Origin: Pseudomonadota bacterium
GTDB taxonomy: Bacteria > Pseudomonadota > Alphaproteobacteria > Rhizobiales > Rhizobiaceae
Length of the DNA stretch: 21,584 nt
NCBI GenBank assembly: GCA_023399635.1
Contig: JAEWOP010000166.1
Location: 1 to 21,584 of the forward strand
Direction: 5' to 3'
The notes under the pieces are model-generated. The model saw only the letters and a program-made list of their open reading frames with translations. It was not told the origin of the DNA and did no database searches. Positions 1 to 6,883 of this stretch are shown here, in pieces (position 1 is the stretch's first letter; every line of letters starts with the position of its first letter). Made by a program: the position numbers and the translations under genes.

Positions 1-154
1 TCCCGGCATTCTTCTTCGCAGCCTTCTGGGCCCGACGCTCCTGCAGCTTTGCAGAGACGTAGCTTAGGCCAATCCCGAAAGCTGCCGACGCAAGAGACGC
101 GCCGATAGATCCCGCGCCAAAGATTGCGCCAACAACAGGTGCAATAAAGCCCAT
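1..154 (-). CDS. Tail tip / host-specificity protein, N-terminal fragment (runs off left edge)
   Basis: The ATG at 152-154 overlaps the TGA of the upstream DUF6950-type gene by one base (TGATG), and the frame stays open to the window edge, about 51 codons. The visible protein begins MGFIAPVVGAIFGAGSIGAS, continues with an Ala/Gly-rich hydrophobic stretch to about residue 32 (ending SYVSAKLQ), and then becomes very basic (QERRAQKAAKKN). A short hydrophobic, glycine-rich leader just after an NlpC/P60- or DUF6950-type gene is the usual beginning of the large tail-tip (lambda J-like, receptor-binding) protein in phages with this gene order. The function is inferred from position and this leader; the receptor-binding part is outside the window. 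Confidence 0.6.
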   Translation of the reverse strand, partial: MGFIAPVVGAIFGAGSIGASLASAAFGIGLSYVSAKLQERRAQKAAKKNAG

Positions 155-561
155 CAGTCTACCTTGAATGCACGAGTGACGGCGGAGGGCGGGAGAAACT
201 CAACCGGCCCGCCGTGAGAGCGCGTCATAAATCCCGTGTTGCCGGTGAAGACGCCGCCAGAGAATTGTCCGTTTCGCTCGATCACGCCGATGTCGCCGCG
301 TTGCGCTATTAGGACGCCGACCTCTTCGAACTTAGCGGCGAAGGCTTCCGAGACGTTTTCAAAGCCATGCTGGCGCAGCTTCTTCCCTGCGCCAGCCTCT
401 GTCTTGTACGGGAGCGCCTTCGGATACATCCGAGAGCCGGTGACGGCCTCTACAGCGTCATCTGCGATGATGTAGCAATCCGACTTGCCCCATTCACCGG
501 GCATGGCCTGATGCTTCGCCACAACCGCGTTGAGGCGTTCTTCCCAGTCGGGATGTCTCAT
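154..561 (-). CDS. DUF6950-type tail protein (NlpC/P60-like cysteine peptidase candidate)
   Basis: This 135-aa protein carries W24-G-K-S-D-C29 at the start of a helix (CYIIADDAVEAV), the arrangement in which NlpC/P60-like tail peptidases place the catalytic cysteine, followed by a QRGDIGVIE strand near residues 87-95 (the usual GD turn). Its length and its place directly before the tail-tip gene fit the DUF6950 family, which substitutes for the lambda K-type peptidase in many alphaproteobacterial phages. Such proteins may cut peptidoglycan during DNA entry or help tip assembly. The catalytic His is not obvious, so enzymatic activity is inferred. The gene is separated from the preceding tail gene by 267 bp that hold an opposing plus-strand gene. 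Confidence 0.7.
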   Translation of the reverse strand: MRHPDWEERLNAVVAKHQAMPGEWGKSDCYIIADDAVEAVTGSRMYPKALPYKTEAGAGKKLRQHGFENVSEAFAAKFEEVGVLIAQRGDIGVIERNGQFSGGVFTGNTGFMTRSHGGPVEFLPPSAVTRAFKVD

Positions 562-577
562 AATGCATAGGCCTCAG

Positions 578-606
578 TAGAAATAATGATGAAGGCCGGC
601 TATATT
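578..606 (+). promoter_or_regulatory. Candidate sigma-70-type promoter for the plus-strand gene
   Basis: TAGAAA (578-583, four of six matches to TTGACA), a 17-bp spacer, then TATATT (601-606, five of six matches to TATAAT). The -10 lies in a short AT-rich dyad, GGCTATATTTAAGCC (598-612). It sits 28 bp upstream of the ATG at 634. It is seen by eye only and rests on consensus matching. Confidence 0.4.
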
Positions 607-633
607 TAAGCCGTCACAAAGGAGTTTGACCTG

Positions 634-828
634 ATGCCGACGATGCTTGAGATCGTGACCGCCGCCGTAAAGGAATCGATCATCAATGATGGCTCAGAGC
701 CTGGTATTTGGGCTCAGGACAAGGCCGATAATGTGATCCGCATAGACGGGGAGCTATACGTCGACATCATTGCTAAAGCAGCGATGGACGCGACCATTGC
801 GGCGATGAAGGAAAGCGCCACCCCGTAA
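634..828 (+). CDS. Small plus-strand protein (moron-like), unknown function
   Basis: This is the only convincing plus-strand gene in the window: 64 aa, no recognised domain. AAGGAG lies 8 bases before the ATG, and a promoter-like sequence lies further upstream. The protein is acidic in its N-terminal half and ends in an Ala/Ile-rich amphipathic helix (IIAKAAMDATIAAM). Its TAA (826-828) abuts the stop of the convergent tail gene (829-831) with no gap, so the two transcripts meet tail to tail. An independently expressed gene inserted in opposite orientation in a structural operon is the definition of a moron, often expressed from the lysogen. I do not recognise a function. Similar small helix-ending proteins are, as far as I recall, common in rhizobial phages. 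Confidence 0.7.
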   Translation: MPTMLEIVTAAVKESIINDGSEPGIWAQDKADNVIRIDGELYVDIIAKAAMDATIAAMKESATP

Positions 829-1410
829 TCAGCCAACCGACTTCGTGCGGCCCCAGAGGACTTCGACGCGGCCCGCCTTGCCGGCGTGCTCGAAGAACTT
901 GTCGCCAGGTGCGCGGCGCTGTTGATCCGCTGTTGAGCGAACGCGACCATTCTTGCGGCTGTAATCGAGCTGCCGGCCCTCGCAGCGTGCCGTGAGCGTA
1001 TAGCCGCGATCGTCATCAACGCTGTGCTCGATCACGTCGAGATAGCCGCGTGCGACCGTCTCTACCTGGATCAATTCGCCTGTGTCCGGATGGAAATGAG
1101 CATCCATCACCCGCACCGGCCGGTCGCGGTAGTCCTCGTCCTCGATCTGCACCAACACCGCAGGCGTCAGGCCATCGTCTGGGCTTTCTGCAAGCGTAAG
1201 CGTGAAGCTGCCGTCAGCCGTGGTGCCGGTCCCGCTTCCGAGATCCGAGACCTCGATCAGGCCGAACGGCTTGTATTCGACGCCCTCGAACGTCAGCGGC
1301 TCATTGCGGGCAATGAATCCATAGATACCGGAGCCAAACTGGAACCGGATCATCTGCCGCGTGGAGACGCGGCCCTCGTTGTAGAGGTTCTTGACTGCGG
1401 TGGAGAGCAT
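829..1410 (-). CDS. Tail tip protein (lambda L-like / DUF2163-like by position)
   Basis: This 193-aa protein has an N-terminal beta-rich half (FQFGSGIYGFIARNEPLTFEGVEY) and a C-terminal segment, CEGRQLDYSRKNGRVRST, followed by ADQQRRAPGDKFFEHAG and a final VEVLWGR. This ending (a sugar- or tip-assembly-type motif with a GD..FE pair and a terminal WGR) resembles minor tail proteins of the lambda L / DUF2163 group, which sit between the distal tail protein and the peptidase in tail-tip assembly. It begins one base inside the stop of the preceding 205-aa gene. The assignment to the tail tip is good from context; the exact family is uncertain. Confidence 0.6.
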   Translation of the reverse strand: MLSTAVKNLYNEGRVSTRQMIRFQFGSGIYGFIARNEPLTFEGVEYKPFGLIEVSDLGSGTGTTADGSFTLTLAESPDDGLTPAVLVQIEDEDYRDRPVRVMDAHFHPDTGELIQVETVARGYLDVIEHSVDDDRGYTLTARCEGRQLDYSRKNGRVRSTADQQRRAPGDKFFEHAGKAGRVEVLWGRTKSVG

Positions 1411-2027
1411 TATTGTCCCTCCACCAGTTGGAAGGACGCGACGTAGCGGCTCCCTGACTTCTGCACCGACCAGCTTTGCGGAACGGGGCGCATGACAAGG
1501 CCGGGACGAGCAAAGCGAACTACCGTTCCAACGGCAGAGACCGCAGCGAATGGCGGTGGCTCTATCGTGATGGTGCGGCTTGTGCCAGTGCCGCTAACCT
1601 CCGTGATGCGGCCGACATGGCGGCGGGTACCGTTCTCAAGACCGATGCGATCACCGACGACCAGCGAGAGGTCTTCGCTCACGCTGCCAACGGCAATGAC
1701 GTTCCCGCCCGTGACCGAGACGATACCCCCGGCATCGTCGGCTGGCACCTGGTTTTGCCCGTGGTTCTTCGGGTAGCAGACGTGCGGGTGCCGGAACATC
1801 ACGCGCCGAAGGCCATCCCGCAGAGACAGCCACCACGCTTCAAGCTCTGCAAACTGGCTGTAGACCAGCGGACGGGTAACAAGCGTTGCACGCCACGCCG
1901 GATCGGCAATTTGCGTGTAGTTGATCAGCCGAGCACCTGAAGGCGAAGCCCGCACAGGATCGTCAAGCACGAAATCCGCCGTGACATAGCCAACGTCGGG
2001 AAGCTCACGTGGGAAGGTGATTGCCAT
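1410..2027 (-). CDS. Tail tip / distal tail-like protein
   Basis: This 205-aa protein follows directly after the tape measure with a one-base overlap, the usual place of the distal tail protein or lambda M-like tip protein. The N-terminus MAITFPRELPDV is typical of proteins in that slot. The middle is beta-rich with a small-barrel look (VVGDRIGLENGTRRHVGRI), and the C-terminus ends in beta strands (SRYVASFQLVEGQ). No catalytic motif is seen. It probably forms the ring that links the tail tube to the tip, which is inference from gene order. Confidence 0.6.
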   Translation of the reverse strand: MAITFPRELPDVGYVTADFVLDDPVRASPSGARLINYTQIADPAWRATLVTRPLVYSQFAELEAWWLSLRDGLRRVMFRHPHVCYPKNHGQNQVPADDAGGIVSVTGGNVIAVGSVSEDLSLVVGDRIGLENGTRRHVGRITEVSGTGTSRTITIEPPPFAAVSAVGTVVRFARPGLVMRPVPQSWSVQKSGSRYVASFQLVEGQ

Positions 2028-3901
2028 TAGACCTGCCTGCGCTTCTGGCCGTCGCGGACCACTGCTTTGACCGTTCCGGGAAGCTCTGCTTTCATTCGGG
2101 CGAGATCCCGGCGAACAGCGGCAAGCTCTGCCTTATCAGCGCCAGGAGCGTTGATGACAGGGGCGAAGTTAATGCTGGTCGATCCACCAGGCACTTTAGG
2201 GATGATCGTGCCGCTGACATTCGGGACGAACAGCTCCGGCCGCTTCTCGCCAACGATGTAAGGCTTGCCAGCAGTCACGGGACCGCCCGTCGCACGGCCT
2301 GGAGGCTTCGAACCACCGCCGAAGATGCCGGAGAAAATACCACCGAGACCGCCACCAGCACCGCCGAACAGGCTGTCGAAAGCACCGGAGAGAAGCTTGT
2401 CAGCAATCTTGCCTAGCGCATTGGCAAAAATGTCAGCAGCAGACTTGCCGGCGCGAAGATCGGAAACTAGCCCCTCAAGAACATCGCGGGCCGTGGCGTT
2501 CAGTTCGTCCATCGCCTCCTTACTGGCCTTGATGGCATCGCGTTCGGCATAGGTGGCTGCGACCAGTTCAGAGATACGCGCCTTTTGCTCTTCGGTAGCG
2601 GCAGCACCAGCACGGCGAAGCGCATTTGCCTCTGCCCGCTGAGCGTCAGTCATGCCGATGGTTGACTGCTCAAACTCCAGTTGCTCGATGAGGTCAGCGA
2701 CGGCCTTACGCTCCCGCTCGGCTTCACGGGCAGCTTTCTCGCGGGCGCTGACACCCTTCTTAGCAGCCCGTGATCCGTCATCAGTGCCGAGTTCGATCGT
2801 CGGTCGACTGGTCGGTGTGGGTCCTGCATCAGGTAGGTTGAACTCCTGCCCCTGAATTGTCGCGTCTGCTCCAAACTGGTCGGTTCGGCCTGCGCTGCGC
2901 CAAGTTCGAGGATCATTCATCCGTGCCTGCGCTTGAGCGATGGCAGCATTATTCTGCTGTACCGCGCTAGATGACGCGAGAGCAGACGCCGTCAACTGGT
3001 CGAACATCTCCTTGAATTCGGCAAGTGCGGGAATACCACTGCTGTTGATGGCGGCGGCAAGCGCATCTTGGACACGCTGCACATCCTCCACGTTGAGAGA
3101 GCCATCCTTAGCGGCGCCGGAAAACTCATTGAAGGCCTCCTGCAGTGCGACGATGGTTTCAGTCTCCTCACCCGCCCCTTGGAGCTGACTGACGAGGTCG
3201 GCAATAGCGATGCCAGCGTCCTGGATCTGAGAGCGGGTCTCCTCAAGCGTCCGCGCGTTGATTATCCCGCCAACTTCGTTGAGCTCAGCGGCTCGTGCAG
3301 TACGTTCCAGCTCGTCGGCGTATTCGCGAAGCGCCGGGATAGCATCCCCCCATTCCTTCGCAATGTTGCGGATCAGATCACCCTGCTTCTTGAGGGCTTC
3401 CGCCGAGGCATCGCTGTCGGACAGGAGGCTGGTGAAATACTGTACTGCAGTTCCGCCAAGACCAATGATAGCAATGGTGGCGAGGGAAACCGGATTGATA
3501 AGCGAGGTGAATGCCCCACCAAGAGCACCAACTGCTGCCCGCGCCCCGCCCTGCCCCAGCACCTGGTTGATCTGCGTACCCTGCTGAAGCGCGATGAGGA
3601 AGGGAGACTGACCACCCGCAAGCTGCACGCCGATATCGTTCAGCTGCGCGGCCAGATTTGAGGTTTCTACGCGAGCTCCCTGGATGCTCTTCTGGAACTG
3701 CTGCGCGCCCTTTCCGCCGTTCCCGAACGCGCGATTAGTGTTGGCAGCAATCCCATCAAGGGACTTCTCCATGCTTGTCCCAGCCGACGTGATGGCGCTG
3801 AAGTCACCAACGGCCTGCTTGCGGGCCTTCTCGACGCCCTTCTCGAATTTGTCGAGACGAGCCTCCAGAACAGCAACCATACGTTCAACCGTGATGGTCA
3901 T
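2027..3901 (-). CDS. Tail length tape measure protein
   Basis: The ATG at 3899-3901 overlaps the stop of the 50-aa chaperone gene (ATGA), giving 624 aa. A longer in-frame start at 4012 is possible but would read through the chaperone gene out of frame. Residues 86-110 contain QLNDIGVQLAGGQSPFLIAL, the N-terminal signature of the prophage tape-measure (TMP_2) family. A hydrophobic segment spans about 128-152. Long helical, Ala/Glu-rich stretches with coiled-coil character cover roughly 170-520. A Gly-rich part (FGGAGGGLGGIFSGIFGGG) precedes a typical C-terminal motif GPVTAGKPYIVGEKRPELF. Such proteins set tail length and are ejected with the DNA. At about 1.5 angstroms per residue, 624 residues would imply a tail of roughly 90-95 nm. 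Confidence 0.93.
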   Translation of the reverse strand: MTITVERMVAVLEARLDKFEKGVEKARKQAVGDFSAITSAGTSMEKSLDGIAANTNRAFGNGGKGAQQFQKSIQGARVETSNLAAQLNDIGVQLAGGQSPFLIALQQGTQINQVLGQGGARAAVGALGGAFTSLINPVSLATIAIIGLGGTAVQYFTSLLSDSDASAEALKKQGDLIRNIAKEWGDAIPALREYADELERTARAAELNEVGGIINARTLEETRSQIQDAGIAIADLVSQLQGAGEETETIVALQEAFNEFSGAAKDGSLNVEDVQRVQDALAAAINSSGIPALAEFKEMFDQLTASALASSSAVQQNNAAIAQAQARMNDPRTWRSAGRTDQFGADATIQGQEFNLPDAGPTPTSRPTIELGTDDGSRAAKKGVSAREKAAREAERERKAVADLIEQLEFEQSTIGMTDAQRAEANALRRAGAAATEEQKARISELVAATYAERDAIKASKEAMDELNATARDVLEGLVSDLRAGKSAADIFANALGKIADKLLSGAFDSLFGGAGGGLGGIFSGIFGGGSKPPGRATGGPVTAGKPYIVGEKRPELFVPNVSGTIIPKVPGGSTSINFAPVINAPGADKAELAAVRRDLARMKAELPGTVKAVVRDGQKRRQV

Positions 3902-4050
3902 CGAACACCTCTTGCCGCCAGAATAGCGGCTTCGAATTGATCTTCCGTGGGTGGCGCAGCGTCGTCTTTGCCGCCGTGGGCCTTGTTCCAAGCGCGAACA
4001 ATAGCCGCCCACTCTCCCAGGCTCAGGGAGCGCCAGTCGCTTAGCCCCAT
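3898..4050 (-). CDS. Small tail assembly chaperone (50 aa; also likely frameshift extension domain)
   Basis: This short gene is easily missed. It reads MGLSDWRSLSLGEWAAIVRA and ends in AAILAARGVR, 50 aa in all. Its stop overlaps the tape-measure ATG (ATGA). A small Trp-rich protein directly before the tape measure is the place of the second tail chaperone (lambda GT-type; the DUF2376-like protein of gene transfer agents). Its frame is -1 relative to the preceding chaperone gene and stays open for 24 codons upstream of the ATG, encoding ARLDFAVIAGNAAL, which looks like real protein although no ATG/GTG lies there (only a TTG at 4053). It may therefore be made chiefly as a frameshift fusion. No strong Shine-Dalgarno precedes the ATG. 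Confidence 0.75.
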   Translation of the reverse strand: MGLSDWRSLSLGEWAAIVRAWNKAHGGKDDAAPPTEDQFEAAILAARGVR

Positions 4051-4067
4051 CAAGGCGGCATTACCTG

Positions 4068-4454
4068 CTATAACGGCGAAGTCGAGCCTTGCGTCTTCGC
4101 CGCCTCTTGCTCCCCCGAGGGCTTCTCCAACTCATTGGAATGCAACCGATGGAGCGCAGCGAGGGTGATGGCGTAGGCTATGTCGCGATTTTCATCGACG
4201 GGGCGCTCGTCAACATACTTGCGCACCTTTGCGAGCGCATCGGCTGGCTTCATTCCACCACCGATCAGACCAAGCCGGAGAACCTCAGAGATATCCGTGA
4301 GCCTGCATGTCCGGATCACGGGGGAAAGGCGAGTGACGATCTGGAAAATACCCAGATCGAGCTTGCGCTCCAGTTCATCGGTCTCCCCCAGACCGAGGCG
4401 GAAGGTATAAGTCCCATCTGCCCAGTCTAGCTCAACTGCCGCGTGGCGGTTCAT
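4068..4454 (-). CDS. Tail assembly chaperone (GTA gp10-like, TAC_11 type)
   Basis: This 128-aa protein begins MNRHAAVELDWADGTYTFRL and contains LGETDELERKLDLGIFQI. This is the hallmark of the gene-transfer-agent gp10-like tail chaperone family: a short beta region, then G-ELxxLE followed by a G-rich helix pair (RLGLIGGGMKPADALAKVRKY). It overlaps the stop of the tail tube gene by one base. These proteins coat the tape measure before the tube polymerises. The last ~15 residues (QEAAKTQGSTSPL) look unstructured, and the alternative -1 frame in the same DNA looks more protein-like, consistent with a lambda G/GT-style frameshift. Confidence 0.85.
   Translation of the reverse strand: MNRHAAVELDWADGTYTFRLGLGETDELERKLDLGIFQIVTRLSPVIRTCRLTDISEVLRLGLIGGGMKPADALAKVRKYVDERPVDENRDIAYAITLAALHRLHSNELEKPSGEQEAAKTQGSTSPL
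4110..4118 (-). promoter_or_regulatory. Candidate -1 ribosomal frameshift site (G5 run)
   Basis: On the minus strand the end of the first chaperone gene reads TCG GGG GAG. A P-site tRNA on GGG can re-pair one base back on GGG within the run of five G. The -1 frame is open on both sides (last stop about eight codons upstream) and leads directly into the 50-aa chaperone frame, giving a fusion of about 185 aa. It is not a perfect X-XXY-YYZ heptamer, so the exact slip site is uncertain. Confidence 0.35.
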
Positions 4455-4906
4455 CAGGTGGCATCCACCCAGGCCACCGCACCGTCGCTTTCAAGCGTGA
4501 CGGATACCGTAGCCTTGTTATTGCGCTCGCCTGTGACTTCAAAGCCAGTGAGCTTGAACGCCCCCGCCCAGTGTCCACCGCCATCTGCGGCAGCAACACC
4601 ATTTAGGAGGACGCGGACGTTCTTCGCATCATCGGAATTGAACCACGCAAACCAATCTGGAACACTGGCCGTATGCAGCATCCCGCCTCCAGTTATGGTG
4701 GCCGTGAGGCCATCCTTGCTCAGCGACTGCCAGGCAAGCGCATCTGGTGTGTCGCAGTCAGGAATGGTCTGCCGGTTGGTCTCTGCCTCGAACTGGATGC
4801 CGCGCTCAGCATTGATGAGGCAGTCATGGGCGAATTGCTCGGGAGAGCCACCGTCCGAAATCTGAACGAGCAAAGAAGTGCCGTTCATGGCCTTTACAGG
4901 TGCCAT
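4454..4906 (-). CDS. Major tail (tube) protein, TP901-1-type
   Basis: This 150-aa protein starts MAPVKAMNGTSLLVQISDGG. It includes INAERGIQFEAETNRQTIPD (about residues 32-51) and a C-terminal FEVTGERNNKATVSVTLESD beta pair. This layout matches TP901-1-family major tail proteins, which stack as hexameric rings to form the tail tube. TAGGAG lies 9-10 bases before the ATG, a clear and strong Shine-Dalgarno as expected for a highly expressed gene. It is the first tail gene after a 31-bp gap, followed by the chaperones and the tape measure in the usual order. Confidence 0.88.
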   Translation of the reverse strand: MAPVKAMNGTSLLVQISDGGSPEQFAHDCLINAERGIQFEAETNRQTIPDCDTPDALAWQSLSKDGLTATITGGGMLHTASVPDWFAWFNSDDAKNVRVLLNGVAAADGGGHWAGAFKLTGFEVTGERNNKATVSVTLESDGAVAWVDAT

Positions 4907-4937
4907 TGTCTCAACTCCTATTTTTGGAAAATGGCCG

Positions 4938-5324
4938 TCAGGCCGGATCGATGACGTAACGGATCGTGATGACGCCGTGGGTCGTCAGCCCATCGGGTTC
5001 GGTGAAGATGCGATGCGCATCAAGCTCTGCAGCGAGGATTTTGAACCCCGGAAGATTGGAGATGGCGAGAAGTCGCGGCACGGCGCTGGCCATGATCTGT
5101 TTTGCCTCGACACGTCCCGCATACTGTGACCAGACATGAACGTCAGCATAGATTTCCCAGCCGTCGCTGCATGTGTTGCCATTGTCTACAGTCTGTTCGT
5201 CTCCCACCGTCACTCGCGGGTACGGGTTTGACGAGGGAACCCGGTCGTAAACCCTGCCGTTGGCAATGGCAGGCGCCACCTTGAGCTCATCGATGATGAG
5301 CTTCTGCAATTCAGGTCCAATCAT
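4938..5324 (-). CDS. Tail completion / head-tail joining protein, DUF3168 type
   Basis: This 128-aa protein begins MIGPELQKLIIDELK. It contains GRVYDRVPSSNPYPRVTVGD (about residues 23-42) and ends in a beta strand GVITIRYVID. The pattern of an N-terminal helix, then Y-PRV-GD, then WSQYAGRVEAKQI fits the DUF3168 (HK97 gp17-like) tail completion family, which caps the tail tube and joins it to the head. The start overlaps the stop of the HK97 gp10-like gene by one base. Confidence 0.87.
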   Translation of the reverse strand: MIGPELQKLIIDELKVAPAIANGRVYDRVPSSNPYPRVTVGDEQTVDNGNTCSDGWEIYADVHVWSQYAGRVEAKQIMASAVPRLLAISNLPGFKILAAELDAHRIFTEPDGLTTHGVITIRYVIDPA

Positions 5325-5779
5325 CAGCCGACAGCCTTCTTTGCAGCTTTGCGGATAGCCGAGTTGATCCTGCGCTTCGCGCGCGCCTTACCACTGCGCC
5401 AGCCTGGATAGAAGAACGGTTGCGCCGGGGCGCCAGGGTGATGAGCGCCCTCGAACTTGCCACCGGCAGTGTGAGGTGCCGCACCGAACTCGACGAGGTG
5501 GGCATATCGGACACGGCTGTTGCCAGCGCTGATCACAGCAGAAAGCTCATGCCCGCCCTGCACCGTGCCAAAGTCTTGCGAGTAGGCCACCCGCTGCTCA
5601 TTGCCCCACCGCCAGGTAATGCTCATCTGCAGGTCGCCCTGGTCAATCGGTACCAGTTTCTTTTGCAGGTTGACGATTTCCTCTGCGCTTTGAGCGACTG
5701 CCTTGCGCATCTCCTCCCGCGTTTCCTTTGGCAATCGTTTCAGCTTCGCGTTGAACCGCTCCAGATTTTGGATTTTCAT
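5324..5779 (-). CDS. HK97 gp10-like head-tail / tail completion protein
   Basis: The chosen ATG at 5777-5779 gives 151 aa starting MKIQNLERFNAKLKRLPKET. An in-frame extension to 5851 would add a basic, low-information stretch. GAAGGCGG precedes the ATG. The N-terminal helix with LPKETREEMRKAVAQSAEEI, followed by VPIDQGDLQMSITW and, near residue 95, YAHLVEFGAAPHT, is the classic signature of HK97 gp10-like proteins (the P...G.L..S and Y....E.G...). They work at the neck between head and tail. The C-terminus is strongly basic (KARAKRRINSAIRKAAKKAV). Confidence 0.9.
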   Translation of the reverse strand: MKIQNLERFNAKLKRLPKETREEMRKAVAQSAEEIVNLQKKLVPIDQGDLQMSITWRWGNEQRVAYSQDFGTVQGGHELSAVISAGNSRVRYAHLVEFGAAPHTAGGKFEGAHHPGAPAQPFFYPGWRSGKARAKRRINSAIRKAAKKAVG

Positions 5780-5936
5780 TGCGTGCCGCCTTCTCTGCCT
5801 TGCCGGCCGCAATCGCGAGCGCGGCGCACTTGCGCGTGACGTTGAAGACATCGCCAGCTTTATAAGCGATGGTTACCCATCCATTTTTCGCGGCTGGTGA
5901 GTAGTCGAAGTCTTTGGTGAAACGGACCCATGGCAT
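5643..5936 (-). CDS. Small phage neck-region protein with long C-terminal overlap
   Basis: This 97-aa frame begins MPWVRFTKDFDYSPAAKNGW and continues VTIAYKAGDVFNVTRKCAAL. The first ~53 residues (W, F-DF, Y-AG, then A--AGKA) look like a known small phage protein of about 55-60 aa that usually ends soon after the AGKA motif. Here the frame carries on for another ~45 basic, low-information residues and overlaps the gp10-like gene by 137 bases, an unusually long overlap for this block. The tail may be meaningless read-through after loss of a stop, or a real extension. The start overlaps the stop of the head-tail adaptor gene by one base. Function unknown; position suggests the neck. Confidence 0.65.
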   Translation of the reverse strand: MPWVRFTKDFDYSPAAKNGWVTIAYKAGDVFNVTRKCAALAIAAGKAEKAARNENPKSGAVQREAETIAKGNAGGDAQGSRSKRRGNRQPAKETGTD

Positions 5937-6295
5937 CAGGCAGCGACTCCGCTCTCAACTTGCAAGTAGATCCAGCCCGGCATTGTTAGACCGTCCGGTT
6001 GGGCGTCGATCGCATAGATGCGCTCCAAACCGTGATCCGTGACCTTCATCCGCCAGTCCGACGTGATTTGCCGCGTCTGTGTGGATGCGCGAACATAGAC
6101 GTGAAGAACCTGCCGGCCTTCAAGCCGAGCAGCGATGACAGACTCGCTCGCTCCACCTGGCCGAAACGCGGCCCAAACGGTGAATTTGTCCTCGAACGGT
6201 CCAGAAATCTCGTTTCCGTAGCCATCATCTGCAATGCTTCTCGCCTGAAAGCGAACCTTCCGGTTGAACTCTTGAGCGGTTGGGGCTTTAGCCAT
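5936..6295 (-). CDS. Head-tail adaptor (Phage_H_T_join / SPP1 gp16-like)
   Basis: This 119-aa protein contains FNRKVRFQARSIADDGYGNE (residues 10-29) and, soon after, DKFTVWAAFRPGGASE, then RQVLHVYVRAS and DWRMKVTDHGLERIYAID. This order of strands is the signature of head-tail adaptor or head-completion proteins that seal the portal after packaging. It lies 12 bp after the connector gene and overlaps the next gene by one base. Confidence 0.88.
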   Translation of the reverse strand: MAKAPTAQEFNRKVRFQARSIADDGYGNEISGPFEDKFTVWAAFRPGGASESVIAARLEGRQVLHVYVRASTQTRQITSDWRMKVTDHGLERIYAIDAQPDGLTMPGWIYLQVESGVAA

Positions 6296-6307
6296 GCGAA
6301 GCCCTCC

Positions 6308-6883
6308 TCAGACGGATAGCGAGCGGTATTTCGATGTCAGATCGCGCTCCACCCTGTCGAGATGCTGCCAGTTGTCCCGAGCCGCTTCATCGAAGTGCTT
6401 CTGGACGAAGAGGATGATTGCGGTCTGGATATCGGCCGGAACCTCACCTTCAGCCCAGCCGGCAACGTATTCGATAGAAACAGGCGCATCTTCATACAGG
6501 TCAACCGGAGCGGTGAAGCCGCTATCGAAGCGAACGTAGGCCACACCGCCGCCATCGTGCTTCAGCGTGTAGTTCTCAGCAGCGACCGTCGCGATCTGTC
6601 CCGCCTCGTTGCGGTACTTGACCGAGGCAATGGACGTGACCGGACGGACCCGGAGGCACATCCTGTCTTCGAAGCGCCCGAACTCCTGCCGCCACGTCTG
6701 CTCCACGATGGCGATACCAAGAACGCCGCTCCAGCCTTCGTAGTGCTCAACAGCCGCTTTGATCAGCCGTTCGATTTCAGCGTCTGAATCCGTCCCATCC
6801 ACGCGCAAGGCGCTCTTCACGTCCTCAACGGAGATGGGAAGCGGAAGATCAGCCGAGGGCGTTACGCGGACGGGACGGAACAT
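6308..6883 (-). CDS. Head-tail connector protein (phiE125 gp8 / HK97 gp6-like)
   Basis: This 191-aa protein starts MFRPVRVTPSADLPLPISVE and has DVKSALRVDGTDSDAEIERL near residues 21-40, the helical N-terminus of gp6-like connectors, then AVEHYEGWSGV, TWRQEF and RVRPVTSIASVKYRN. The C-terminal helix has PADIQTAIILFVQKHFDEA. These features match the phiE125 gp8 connector family. The protein forms a ring beneath the portal. The gene starts with a TAATG overlap onto the Ig-like gene. Confidence 0.9.
   Translation of the reverse strand: MFRPVRVTPSADLPLPISVEDVKSALRVDGTDSDAEIERLIKAAVEHYEGWSGVLGIAIVEQTWRQEFGRFEDRMCLRVRPVTSIASVKYRNEAGQIATVAAENYTLKHDGGGVAYVRFDSGFTAPVDLYEDAPVSIEYVAGWAEGEVPADIQTAIILFVQKHFDEAARDNWQHLDRVERDLTSKYRSLSV

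Noticed and set aside
3902..4012. Extension of the tape measure to 4012
   Set aside because: It is an out-of-frame reading of the 50-aa chaperone gene; the ATG at 3901 overlaps that gene's stop.
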